The notes under the pieces: generated by a model
What the model was told of the DNA's origin: nothing
Seen by the model: only the letters and a program-made list of their open reading frames with translations
Database searches by the model: none
Assembly (NCBI RefSeq): GCF_008831285.2
Contig: NC_045148.1
Span: 22,375,002-22,439,001, forward strand
DNA from: Nymphaea colorata
Lineage: Eukaryota > Streptophyta > Magnoliopsida > Nymphaeales > Nymphaeaceae
DNA: 64,000 bases
Direction: 5' to 3'
Shown: positions 26,094 through 37,700 of the stretch, piece after piece
Numbering within the stretch: the first letter of the stretch is position 1
Layout: each line of letters opens with the position of its first letter
Made by a program: the position numbers and the translations under genes

Positions 26094-26751
26094 TGAAAAA
26101 GACCCTTCTTTCTTTCGGTTTGTACAGGTTGTCTTTTCTTTTTTCCCTCTAGCACCTTCGTTCTTTCAGTTTTATTGATAAAGCAGGGGCAACCCCCATC
26201 AGGGGTTGCAGCAGAACAAATTGCCTTTATCTTACGGTAAGATCAAAATTTAATCTAGGAAGGATATGGTTCCGAAAACTTCCAGACATTGATGCAAATC
26301 TAACTATTGGTGCTCCCAGGTTTTATGCAGTCATACATAGCAGAGCTACATATAGGCCAACAATAACATTTTTATCTATTTTTACATATTTTACATAGAT
26401 GTCTTACAATTATATACTTATTTACATATGTTGTGCACCTTCAAAAATGAAAATTTTTACAACAGTCCTCCATAACCAAAAATTTCTAGCTACACCACTG
26501 GTTATATGCAGTCATACATAGCTGCATGGTTTATAACAAAAAAAAGCTATGTAGCTTTGCAATTTAGTTGAGTAAAAGTGTCGCCTAGTGTAGGTACGAG
26601 ACTGTATGGATGAATGGATGGACATGAAATGTTTTGTACTTCATCTTTTAATGTTACGTACTTGCGTAGCATTACCGGAAAACAAAAGGACAATTCATCT
26701 TTAATTTTATTTTCCTTTGAAAGGGGAGCCAACCAAGCGTATGCAATTGGG
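26094..26751. repeat. Intron tandem duplication, copy 2
   Basis: This copy leads into the kinase exon at 26724 in the normal way, so it is the positional original or the retained junction. It corresponds to 43600-43960 and 53800-54190 in the introns of CRK-6 and CRK-7. Confidence 0.95.
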
Positions 26752-28507
26752 TTGGCCAGTACGTTTGAAGCTCATAAATGGAATAGCCAGAGGTCTCTTA
26801 TATCTTCACGTAGATTCAAGGCTGAGAATTGTTCACAGTGATCTGAAAGCAAGCAACATCTTATTAGATGAAGACATGAACCCCAAGATCTCACATTTTG
26901 GCACAGCAAAGATCGTTGACACAGACCAAACACAAACCGAAACACTAGAGATTATGGGAACTCGGTAAGTTGGTTGTTGCTTGTTGCTGCAATTTCTGAT
27001 ACTGGATTTGCAAAATTCTGATCATCTACCGACATTAGTATTCGAGCGTCCACAACCCAAATTTAACTGGGAGCTTCCTCCATGACTACAGTTGCCAGAA
27101 TTTGTCAGCCTGATTAGGCCATGGGTTGCTATTAACTTGTCCTGATCATGTAGGTTTGCTAGATAATCTTAAACCATGGGAATTTGCAATTTATCCCAAC
27201 ATTGTTCAATCAGATCCAACAAGAGACTGGGTTACCATGAGATGGCCCAAACTGTAACTGACCTCAGAGCAAGCACGCATATTAGATCCCAACCTGCTTG
27301 TTTGTTTGCTTCAGATAGGCACCTAAAAAGGCTATGATCTAGAATACAGGACACTAATAAGATTTTGAACTTTTTCGTTCAGAATTTGTATGAGAAAGTC
27401 GTTTTCTCATTAAAATTTTTGCTATACATTTACCTTCAAGGAACATGTCTTCTTAGCTTCTGACTAAGTTCCAGAGTTATCCATATTACCAGATGTGATG
27501 GCCCAGTCAAAAAATTGATTTTAACATTTATTCTCATGGATCCTAACTTACTGCTTGTATGCTTCAATTTAATTCCTATAGGAGTAACAAATGATGGACA
27601 ACTAGCGTAGATGAGCATCAATCTTTTCGGCAATACTCATTACAAATGTTTTCACACTTGAATCATGTAATTAGGTCGTTTCAAAAAAATATCTTGTCTC
27701 TCCTCTTCCTTACTAAAGTTGCACTTAATGCATTTACCTGAAAGCGAACTTGCTCATAAACTTAAGAAGAAAGCAGATTCGCTTGTAGCTTTAATTGTTT
27801 TTTTTTTTTTTTTTTTTTTCAGATTTTCATCTTTTCTTCAGTGGATATATGGCACCTGAGTATCTTCTTGAAGGAAGGGTGTAAGTAAAGATAGATGTTT
27901 ACAGCTTTGGTGTTTTGCTACTGGAGATGATAAGTGGAAAAAAGAATTTCTCCATAATCCAACAGGAGACAGATGAAAATCTATTAAATTATGTAAGTGA
28001 TTAACATTGTTTTTGTGTCTCTACTGTTTTATAGGCACATTCTGTATATTACTGGTGTTATTGTTTAAATTGCATAAAAATACAAATGTAATTTTGGATT
28101 TGCCTTCTTTGTTGATCTTGTGCACCCAATAAAGCTCTCCGCCAAATAGGTAAAACTGTTGCATGTTCCCAGTAAATAATCCAAACGTTGTTGTTTTGGT
28201 CTAGGTATGGAGACTTTGGGGGGAAAACATGGCTCTGCAAGTTGTGGATCAAACATTGGAAGGAACGCGTCATAACGATGAGATACTAAGGTGCATCCAT
28301 ATTGGCCTGCTATGTGTCCAAGAAGATGCATCAAGCAGGCCTAGAATGTCCAAGGTTGTTGCGATGCTTGAAAATAGCTCCTTGATCCTTCCATCCATTT
28401 TGCCTCCTGCCCCCCCTACCTGGAAAATCAAAATCCTTTCGTTGGGAGCACAAACGAGCTCAACTATATCAGGGACTGGTTCGGAGCTTGGTTCATCTCC
28501 TTACTGA

Positions 28508-29170
28508 AACTTTGAACTGTTCATTTGAGGTGGAAATAGAGATTGTAATTTGTTCCCTACCTTTCAATATATCATTTGAATTGTTCCTTTGGTGTATGAG
28601 CTTTGAACTTTTTGGTTGGTTTGTCGCTGATGTGTTTTTTGTTTGTAATAGTTGTCAGGATGTGGAGATGCCTCTGTATATACATGAGTTGTGATTTAAT
28701 GTTGTGAAAATACAATGTCTAACCTCATATTCTTTGATGAGGAGATCAATGTGTACCTTCTCATTCTCATAGGGAGTTTTGGATCACCTCAAGGTCATCT
28801 AGTGTCACCCTATAGTTTTCCAGAAAGACATATAATGAAATGAGTACTTCCCTACCCAATCTTTTTCCAATATTTATAACTGAGATGTGAAGTAAGTTTC
28901 TCACTTGACGGGACTTGGGTTGCTGTGCATTTGCCACAAGCTTTTATGTTTAGGAGTTCCATGTGAAAGTACATTGGACCGATATGTCAAAGGAAGATGT
29001 CATATGGGAATGACAACTCGATCCCCAACAGGAAAGCTAAGCAGCACCTAATTAGTCAACTAGCGAGGTCGACATGAATTGCCCTTTAACGACACTTTCC
29101 ACTGATCTTCCTTGCCAGAGAATCCCCATCTCTCTCTTTCTCTCTCTCTCTCAATATATATATATATATA

Positions 29171-29211
<41 letters not shown>

Positions 29212-29649
29212 TCGTTCAGCTACATGGATTTCAATCTAATCACATGACATTACCAGTGTGTTGTGAGAGACCAGACCAGAAGATTTCTTCTTTCAAATCT
29301 GAACAGAAAAATTAAGGAATCTTATATACATATAAAGCTCAAATTCTCTAGCCATCCGTCCACCCATTTGGATGTTTGTACATGCAGCTCAATTCAATAC
29401 ATATATGTATATATTCTCTCTCTCTTTCTTTGTAAATGTGTGTGTGTGTTTGTGGGTATGTGGGGCATAGTTTGAATTGGAAACTAAATATGGCAGCTGA
29501 AGATTATAGCGTTTTATGTAACTATGAAGATGTAATATATAAATCTACCTGATTGAATTTCTAAGAATCAGCATTTTATGAGAATTAATTGCTTAGTATA
29601 TATTGTTTTAAAAATTGAAGATATGTTACCGTCATACATGCAGTTCACT
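28508..29649. other. psiCRK-4 3' flank and spacer
   Basis: 28508-29050 is a further copy of the duplicated CRK 3' flank (TTCCATGTGAAAGTACATTGG near 28957). A (TC)n(TA)n microsatellite occupies about 29131-29211 and a (TC)n/(TG)n stretch about 29414-29452. No gene is seen. Confidence 0.75.
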
Positions 29650-29995
29650 TTTCACCCTCAATGCGAGTGATGGTGACGTGGACTATCTTTCTTTTGGGCA
29701 ATGAAGATCTCCATACACCACAGCTTGCACACCACCAACCATGGAGCAACCCCTGCCGTACAACATTAAATCTTCCTTCTTTTCAGGTGATTTTGGGAGG
29801 CAGCCTCAACTTCAATACATTTTATCGTTAAATAAGCCAAAGCTCCTCAGCAGAGATTTTGTTCTCCTCCAATCAATAGCCAGGAGGATTGGAGTTGGTT
29901 TACCCTGTAATAGTGTCAAGCTTGTTGAAGGTTGGCTTCCACATTCACCTCCTTCTTCTTTCCTTCCATGTCCACCATGCAATGGGCACGAACGA

Positions 29996-30005
<10 letters not shown>
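29650..30005 (+). pseudogene. Orphan CRK 5' end (promoter plus signal-peptide region only)
   Basis: This is collinear with 49655-50060, the proximal promoter and first codons of CRK-7. Shared marks are TGGTGACGTGGACTATC, CATTTTATCGTTAAATAAGCC, GGAGATTTTGTTCTC-like sequence and GGTTTACCCTGTAATG. The equivalent of the CRK-7 start codon (GGAGATGG) is GGAGTTGG here, so the ATG is lost. Similarity ends at about 30000, in GCACGAACGACT, where a (CT)n(TA)n microsatellite begins. No DUF26 domain follows. It is a truncated gene copy. Confidence 0.85.
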
Positions 30006-30027
<22 letters not shown>

Positions 30028-31330
30028 GACCCACAAAATAAGGATGTCCTAAAGTAGATAAGGAAAAAAAAAATCAAATATGTACAAACAGGGATGCTCG
30101 AAAAGGTACCACGATGCTCGAAAAGGTACCACCTACCCAATTTAATTGAGAGGAGCTCAACGACAAAAGGGTGTTGGGAGACGAAATAGGATAGGGCCTG
30201 TTTGATGATGGCAAAGTATTTGACTGTAGAGGACAGACATTTGACTGTGTGTTTAAATTTTATCAGGAATCCATCACGCACGGTTGAAAAGTCCAGCTCA
30301 ATCAACCTAAATTCTTTTCCGCGGCTAAAAGTCGGACCCGGAGCTGAAGCTGTGACCTTCACTATCGCTGCTCTCGTCCGTCCGTTTCAGAAAGCTTCTC
30401 GGCAGCAGCACAAGTCTACTTCCTCTAGAGCATCAGGGCTTCACAGGTATGTGCTACTGCTATCTAACCTCTCTCTCTATCTTTTCCTTACTCTTTCTCT
30501 CACCCTGCATGTGCCTCCTTTCATTGCAGTTCGCCAGCATTTTGTTCCCCCCTCCCCCTCCCCCCTGTGTTTTCTTCTTGTTTGGTTGCATTTTTTGATC
30601 GGATGATGCAACAGCCTGCTGATAGCTGCTTTCTATGTGCCTCCTTTCATGGCAGCTTGCCAGCAAGCCACACAACTTGATGTACACACTCTTCTTGTGC
30701 CTCACATTCCCCTTTCTGTCCGTGTGTTCAATCTGAGTTCTTTTTTTCCTTTTATTTTCTTCTTGTTTGGCTGCATTTTTTTATCAGATGACGCAACAAC
30801 CTGCTGATAGCTGCTTTCTTATTGGTAGGGTGAGTTGATTTTGGTGATTTCTTCTCCATGGCAGATTTGAACATCTACTGAAAATGGGTAATTGTTAAAA
30901 TCTGCAGCAGCTATCAACACGCCTTCTCCTTTCTTTGCGGTTGATTTCAACTGATTGGGCCCCACTTGATTTTATGATCCGTGGACATGACCAAATGAAA
31001 AAGTCAGGACATGCAAGCATGAGCAAGCACGCCATATTTCTCCCTTTTTTGTTCACTATTAATTTGACGAGTTAGTTTTCATTAATAATGATGGGTTAAA
31101 CATAACAACAATAAAAGAGTACATTGTTAGCGTATTAATAAATATTTTAGTATTAATAAAGAGAACAATAAATGGAGTTAGTTTACACAAATGGGATTCT
31201 TTTAGTATTTCCTTCGCCTTTTTTATATTTTCAATTTTTTATAATTTTCCTGCTCTCTGACATTAAAAAATAAAAATAATAAATATAATATTGATCTTAT
31301 TCAGGTATATACATTAACTCCAGCACCACT
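30006..31330. other. Spacer with imperfect direct repeats
   Basis: A unit containing GTGCCTCCTTTCAT, TTCTTCTTGTTTGG and CAACAGCCTGCTGATAGC occurs imperfectly two to three times between about 30510 and 30820. A 12-base GATGCTCGAAAAGGTACCAC-type unit is directly repeated at 30090-30132. No gene is supported; the 134-residue ORF at 30202-30606 has no family features and is pyrimidine-rich. Confidence 0.6.
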
Positions 31331-31841
31331 GGCATGCAGAGACTACTCAGTATGAGTATTAATATTCCTCCTACTTTTCCACGGGAAAGGAAAATCCCAT
31401 TTATTTGCTCAGTTTATCCTTCTTACTGGTTGACTTTTTTTCTTGTAGCATGGCCTTTTCAATATCATCTTAGCTGTAACGAATGGCCTTTTCAATATCC
31501 CATGCTAAAAAGGTGGATACAAATTTCCATTTTAATGGTCAGTGGTTTAAAATCAACAAATAAGGATTCCGGATCATTATGCATTTTTCCCACCTTCGAT
31601 GTGATTACGGCCATTTTTTTCCTTTACTGGCCAGCTGAAAATTGTCTCTCCACAGCTTGCGGACCACCATTAAAAATGTCTCTCAATAAATTTCACAGGC
31701 TACACTACAATTGCGTCCGATTAGTGATGGCCGAAGTCAGTTGAGGCGACTTTGGGAAGCGGAGCCTGAAGGTGCGGTCTTGGAACGTTCTTCCGTCAAA
31801 GCAGGCAGAGCACCCCGGCGGAGATTTCCTCCTAACTAGAG
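31331..31841 (+). promoter_or_regulatory. Proximal upstream region of CRK-5
   Basis: Collinear with the upstream region of CRK-6 (34228-34799): GCATGCAGAGAC, CTCAGTATG, CCCATTTATTT, GTGACTTTGGGAAGCGGA-like and GGCGGAGATTT blocks are shared. A W-box core TTGACT lies at 31430-31435, the site type bound by WRKY factors that commonly control CRK genes (family knowledge). The exact transcription start is not resolvable by eye. Confidence 0.5.
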
Positions 31842-32769
31842 ATGGTTTGTTCTGTAATGGGGGTAAGGTTGAACACTGGTTTCCCCCCACTCTTCCTCCT
31901 CCTCCTTTCCTTCCACGTCGACCATGCATTGGACACCAACTTCTACCTTGCAAGCACATGCAAAGGCACCAATTACACGACCGGAAGCAAGTTTGAAGCC
32001 AACATGGGCAGGGTCTTCTCCACCATGACAAACGATGCCCCTTCCGTTGGCTTCTCCCATGCCATCGCGGGCGAAGGATCGGAAAGGGTTTATGGCCTAG
32101 TTCAGTGCAGGGGCGATATGGGTCCGGATGAGTGTAGGGTGTGCATCTCTAATGCCACCAAATATATCATCGGATACTGTCCATACAGTATGGATGCCAG
32201 TGTATGGTATGAAAAGTGCCAGCTGCGCTACTCTAACACCAACTTCTTTGGTCTCCTAAATTTTGTTGATTATGGGAGTTGGATTTGGGTGTCTGATCAA
32301 GTGACGGACTCAGTCTTCCACGAGAAGTTGGAGAGTCTGCTGAAGAATCTGAGTTCTCTAGCGACAACAGAGCCTTCAAGGTTCATGTTTGCCACGGGCG
32401 ACATCCCGTACACTGATCTACAGACGATCTACGGTCTGGTGCAGTGCACCAGGGACACCAGCTTCGCTGATTGCAATCAGTGTTTGAATCACACCATCTT
32501 GCAACTCCCATCCATTTGTGGCGATGCACACGGAGGTGAAATTGCCACGGGAAGCTGCCGTGTGAGGTACGATACGCTGCTGTTTTATGATGCTGCAACA
32601 ACTCCAACCCCATCTGTTCCGGGACCTCCGTCAGATTCAAGCCCAAGCCCATCTCCTCCACCCAATTCAGCACCTCCATCAGATTCAATCCCAAGCACAT
32701 CTCCTCCGCCCAATTCAGCACCTCCATCAAATACTGCATCCAACAGTACTATGTCAGGCTAGTTCTCTC

Positions 32770-32800
<31 letters not shown>

Positions 32801-33025
32801 TTTTTACTGTTGTTTGGTGACTGTTTTTGTCTTCCCATTTTATTTTATGGGCTCTGTCTCTCTTTTCTTTTCAGCTCTCTCTCACTGCCAATATTTTTCC
32901 TTGCAGAGAAGGCGAACCACTCAAGCGACACATCTGTGGTTATAATCACCGTCCTCACTTTTTCCTTGACGACTACATATCTACTCACAACGCCGTCCTG
33001 GTTAAGTCATATTCCATTCGTTTGA
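31842..33025 (+). CDS. CRK-5: DUF26-DUF26 ectodomain with a membrane exon, no kinase
   Basis: Exon 1 (31842-32757) encodes a signal peptide ending near VDHALDT and two complete DUF26 domains, each with C-x8-C-x2-C (CRGDMGPDECRVC and CTRDTSFADCNQC), then a proline-rich linker with repeated PPPNSAPPSD units. If spliced at the GC dinucleotide 32758-32759 to the acceptor TTGCAG at 32901-32906, phase is kept and exon 2 (32907-33025) adds EKANHSSDTSVV and a hydrophobic stretch (VVIITVLTFSLTTTYLL) before a stop, giving about 344 aa. Unspliced, the frame stops at 32761, giving a 306-aa secreted protein. No kinase exon occurs before the next gene. It is either a kinase-less CRK, like the secreted cysteine-rich repeat proteins, or a truncated pseudogene; the ectodomain shows no damage. 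The exon 2 sequence is unlike the membrane exons of CRK-6 and CRK-7. Confidence 0.75.
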
Positions 33026-34227
33026 GCAGATTATAAGTGTATGTCGTGTGGCTTTTTCATGTGTGATCTGTCAGTGTATTTCGTTGTTCTTTTTTGTTGT
33101 TGCCAACAGCACTTCCGCAGACTCCGGTTGTTAATGGTTGGTTCTCACCGGAATCGCCTCGTCTTCCTAAATGTCCAAGCATCGTTTACGTTAGCATCAT
33201 TCGACTTTGTGTATTGTTTCTGGTTAATCTTTAGTTTAACAGATGTTATAGACTTTCGATCTCATAATGTATGGTCATTGGGTGTGTCCAATTCCAAAGG
33301 GGCCCAATTGGATTGTGCATCCTTCGAAAATTTCACTGGGTTCGTATTAATTTGGTGAATTGCGTATATCAATCTTTCTCATTTCTGTTGTGATATGGGC
33401 TTGGATGAAGAATGTGCAATTACTATATATTCGGAACAGACGTGAAGGATCCAATTCTTACCTTGTTGATCATGACATTTACATATGAGATCGACATCCA
33501 AGGTCCATCTTTTTATTAAGATCCACATGATTTTCGACAGAAACAAAAAAAGACAAAAACAATAAGTGCCGACTTGCCCTTATTCATGTAACTTTATTTA
33601 TGTAACTTTACAAGAGAACCAGATATAGCAACAACGAGTCGCAATTTTGTAGGTAAGGGAAATCATATTTTACAATGTAATACGAAACTCAGCCACGCTT
33701 AAGGGGTTGTTTGTTTGGGCTGATTAGTCATATTACAAAGGGCATGCCTGCTGCCTGCTTGGGCTGCATGGACAAGTGTCTAAAATATATGGTTGCATGA
33801 GACACTTTCCTAGCTGCCACTACCTTCTGGTCCATTTTTTCTATCTATTTTAATGTTGTGAGATTTTCTCACCGATAATGCACATGAACATTTTGCCAGT
33901 AGTTCGTCTCATGGAGTCCGATCTTTCACCTATTTTTTTCATTTTTGTATGCTGCAATTGAAATTTGAGGTTAATATGCAACTTCTGTATCTAGTAGAGA
34001 GGCACACCACAAGTACCAACTAATACAGCTGGTTTACCCAAAAAGATTAATCATGGAAGCTGCTGCCACTTAATCATTTATCATCGTGCATCCTATTACT
34101 ATATGTTCACAACTCTTGAGACCCCATGTATTTGTACACATATGAATTCTCGGTCACCGGACACCAACAAATTAGTTATTTTTTTATTGTTGGCCGACAC
34201 AATTTAGGTACATACATTAACAGCATT
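33026..34227. other. Spacer between CRK-5 and CRK-6
   Basis: 33022-33134 is the source or sibling of the patch found at 25815-25925. A 105-residue ORF at 33041-33358 has no recognised features. No kinase motif is visible on either strand. Confidence 0.6.
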
Positions 34228-34799
34228 ACTGGCATGCAGAGACAACTCAGTATGTGTATTAATAGTCCTCCTACTCTTCCTCGAGGAAGGCGACTCCCAT
34301 TTATTTCCTCTGCTCATTGCTTCTTACGTGTCATTGCCTTTTCATGATCGTCCTTATCTGTAGCCAGCACCGGCCGTGTCCATCCTCCCGGGGGCCGTAT
34401 CACTCAGTAAGTATTTCATGAATGGGTAAAGTCATAGAGTCACTTGTTCGAATGTTTAATGAATTTACCTAATTTTAAAAGCCAAATTCATAAAATTTCC
34501 TATGCCAAATATCCCTTGCTTACTCTTGTTCCTAATAACAAACATCCCCTTGAAGGAACAGTGCCTTGAAAAAAAAAAAATGCAGCGTTCTTAGTTTGAA
34601 GACCACCAAACGTGTATCAACATATTATATGGAAGGCCCTCCACAAATTTCATGGGCTACACCACAAGTGCATGCGATTAGTGATGAGCGCGGTCATTTG
34701 AGGTGACTTTGGGAAGCGGAACCTGAAGGTGCGCGTTTTGGAAGGTTTTTCCGTTAAAGCAGCCACAGCTTCCTGGCGGAGATTTGCTCCAGAACAGAC
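34228..34799 (+). promoter_or_regulatory. Proximal upstream region of CRK-6
   Basis: Duplicate of the CRK-5 upstream block with an insertion of about 250 bp relative to it. The last 120 bp before the ATG (TTTGGGAAGCGGAACCTGAAGG, interrupted; GGCGGAGATTTGCTCC) are the best conserved and probably form the 5' UTR. Confidence 0.5.
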
Positions 34800-37700
34800 A
34801 TGGTTTGTTCTCTATGTTGGAAGGTGCCCAATGTTGGAAGGTTGAACACTGCTTTCCTGCTCCTCCTCCTCCTTTCCTTCCACGTCGACCACTCATTGGG
34901 CACCGACTACAACATTGGAAGCCGCTGCATTTTCACGGCCAATTACACGGCCGGAGGTGTGTTTGAAGACAACATGCGCAAGGTCTTCTCCGCCCTGGTA
35001 AACGATACCCCTCCGGTTGGCTTCTCCAACGCCACGGCGGGCGAAGGATCGAAAAGGGTTTATGGCCTGGCTCAGTGCAGGGGCGATATTCTTCCGGACG
35101 ACTGCAAGTTCTGCATCTCTGGTGCCACCCAAAATATCGTCGGATTCTGTCCATACAATATGGATGCCAGCGTATGGTATGAAAAGTGCCAGCTGCGCTA
35201 CTCCAACACCAACTTCTTTGGTCTCCTAAATTATGATTCTTCTGCGTCTTGGTGTTCAACAACTGGTAGAGTGACGGATACTGAAACATTCAACGAGATG
35301 TTGGGGAGATTGCTGAAGAATCTGACTTCCCAAGCGACAACAGATCGTTCAAGGTCTATGTTTGCCGTAGGCAACATTCCATACATCGATCAAGAGAGGA
35401 TCTACGGGCTGGTGCAGTGCACCAGGGACATCAGACTTGCTGATTGCAAGGTGTGTTTGGATAGCACCATCTCCCGAATCCCATCCACTTGCTCTGAGGA
35501 ACACGGCGGTGAAATTACTGCGGGAAGCTGCCGTGTGAGGTACGATACGCAGCTTTTTTACGATGCCACAGCAACTCCAACCCCAACCCCATCTTCATCA
35601 AACAATACGTCAGGCCATCCTCTCTCTCCAACCCCACCTCCTCCATCAAATGGTTCTTCAAACACTATGTCAGGCCAGAAGAAAAGTGGAACAAGAAAAC
35701 TTGTGTTTCTCATAATCGTCATCTCTGCCGTGATTGTGGTCCTTATTACTTGCTTAGTTTGCGGCTTTTACTGGTGGACGAGAGAATTTTGTTGCCTTTG
35801 GAGAAAGACATTGAAGCCTGGCGGATTGCAGAGGAAGAAGGAAGAAGATGACGGTTCAGAACAACGAGGTTAGTAAAAAAAAGGAACCTTATAAATCAGA
35901 GAGAGAGAGAGAGCGGATAATCTCTCTCTCAGAGAGAAAGGTTTTGGTTTAGACACCGGTTTAGCCGTTCAAGTTTCACACAACAGTGTTGCCGAAAACC
36001 CATTTTGTTTTTCAGTGTCTTCTTCAGATTTTTTCACATTTTTTAGTACTAACCAAATTTTTATTTTCATGGTTTTTACATTTTATTTTCAGTTTTTTAA
36101 CTAGTAAAATTTTATCGAAATTTACTCGAAAAAACTAATGTTACCGTATTATGTAATACATTTACATGATCCTATACGAAGAGCGGATGTAATTCATTGC
36201 ATTCAAGATTAAAAAATCGTCTCCGACAAAGCTTTCAATATTCCAACCAGAGTCCAGATTTGTGACAACCAAACCCACATTAATTGGCCAGACAAAAACA
36301 TAAAGTCGTCGTTTGCGTAGTCCTTGGCATGAAGATGGATCCAAGAAAAGTTGCTTCGTTTGTGCAGATCATACAGAGACATTAAATTTTGGCAAATCAA
36401 CCTGGGGCTTCTGCTTAGGATGCCAATAGGTCCAATTTATATACAACATAAGATCGAACCACATAAAAAAAATAGGATAAGAGAAAATTTTAACATCAGA
36501 TAGAATTCAAACATAAGAAATGACATACCTTCGGATTCGAATTCAGGTTTATGTAAATATTGATCATATTTGGATTCAAATCAGACATCATTTTGAATAA
36601 ATAATATATACTTAATGTTCATAATATGGTATGAATTCAGTTTAAAAATCAGATTTGAATTCAGATGTTAGACCTGGATCCAGAGCACCGAGAAAAATTT
36701 CAGTACCGCAAAGCATGAAAGGAACAACCAAGTTGACATCGCATGGACCTGCGGCACCATTACACAATATGCCTATTTACCTTGTTTATTTATGGAATTC
36801 GTTTCAGCTTTGAGGAGAGCATATGCGATAGATGGTGCACCACTCGATTTGGCTATCGTCAGAGCTGCCACCAATGATTTTGCACCAAGAAATAAGCTTG
36901 GACAGGGAGGATTCGGTGCAGTTTACAGGGTATATATGCACTAGTCTTTTATACTCCATTTGATGGATCTGCTTGAAAATTTATGACACATCAGTTGGAA
37001 AAATGGGAGAGCTGCTATCGAATCCTAGTGACTAAGCCTGTTAATTTCCTTCACTAAACCTTGCTTTCAGGGCCAACTACATGATGGTCAAGAAATAGCA
37101 GTAAAGAGGCTGTCGTGCAATACAGGGCATGGTCCGAAGCAATTCGACAATGAGGTGCAGACACTCACTAAACTTCAACACAGAAATCTTGTCCGACTTT
37201 TAGGAGGCTTTATGGAAGCTGAAGAGAAGATACTCGTCTATGAGTATGTGCCGAATACAAGTCTCGACAATTTTCTCTTTGGTAAGCTTGTTTCAGCTTC
37301 TGCTCGTTATGTTTTCTTTTGCCATCTTGTAGTGTAGTGGTGGAACCAGAGATGTTGTGGGTGGTGGCGACTGGCAAGGGCAAGCCATAAGTTTGTGGTT
37401 GAAGGTGAACTGTTATTTAAATTTCAAAATTTAAGGAGAAATTAAAAATTATTAATATGCAAATAAGCGAATTTGAAACTTGTGAAACATGAAATCGAGT
37501 GCTTCATGGCAAGAGTAGAGTTCCGGTGAAGGTGCTCGGCAGTCGGCGGCCAAAGGAGTCAAAGTGTGTCTTTTTGCGCATGAGAACATAACATGTGCAT
37601 GTGTGGGCAGCTGTCCATACAGGTCCACAAATTTTGTATATTTTCACATTCGTAGTCTTCCACTAATTTGTTTATTCGTATAAGGTATGCCCTTTAATTA

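Larger units (their letters stand above)
24144..28507 (+). pseudogene. psiCRK-4: remaining kinase exons, 3' of Copia-2
   Basis: The split exon continues 24144-24236 with TGA at 24149-24151 where CRK-6 and CRK-7 encode Arg (VRLLGG), then [20 protein letters not shown]. Exon 26724-26964 carries [19 protein letters not shown] and two altered catalytic motifs: HRD is HSD (AGT at 26837-26839) and DFG is HFG (CAT at 26894-26896). Exon 27842-27992 ([13 protein letters not shown]) has TAA at 27882-27884. The last exon 28205-28507 is open ([41 protein letters not shown], ending SELGSSPY). Splice sites and phases remain normal, so it decayed from a standard CRK. The intron 24237-26723 holds a 0.97-kb tandem duplication. 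Confidence 0.94.

Noticed and set aside
30202-30606. 134-residue plus-strand ORF with a hydrophobic stretch
   Set aside because: The hydrophobic part comes from a pyrimidine-rich tract. There is no family signature, and the DNA overlaps imperfect direct repeats.
33690-33780. GGGGTTGTTTGTTTGGGCTG as a possible MITE terminus
   Set aside because: I found no matching inverted end or target duplication nearby, so one motif is not enough.
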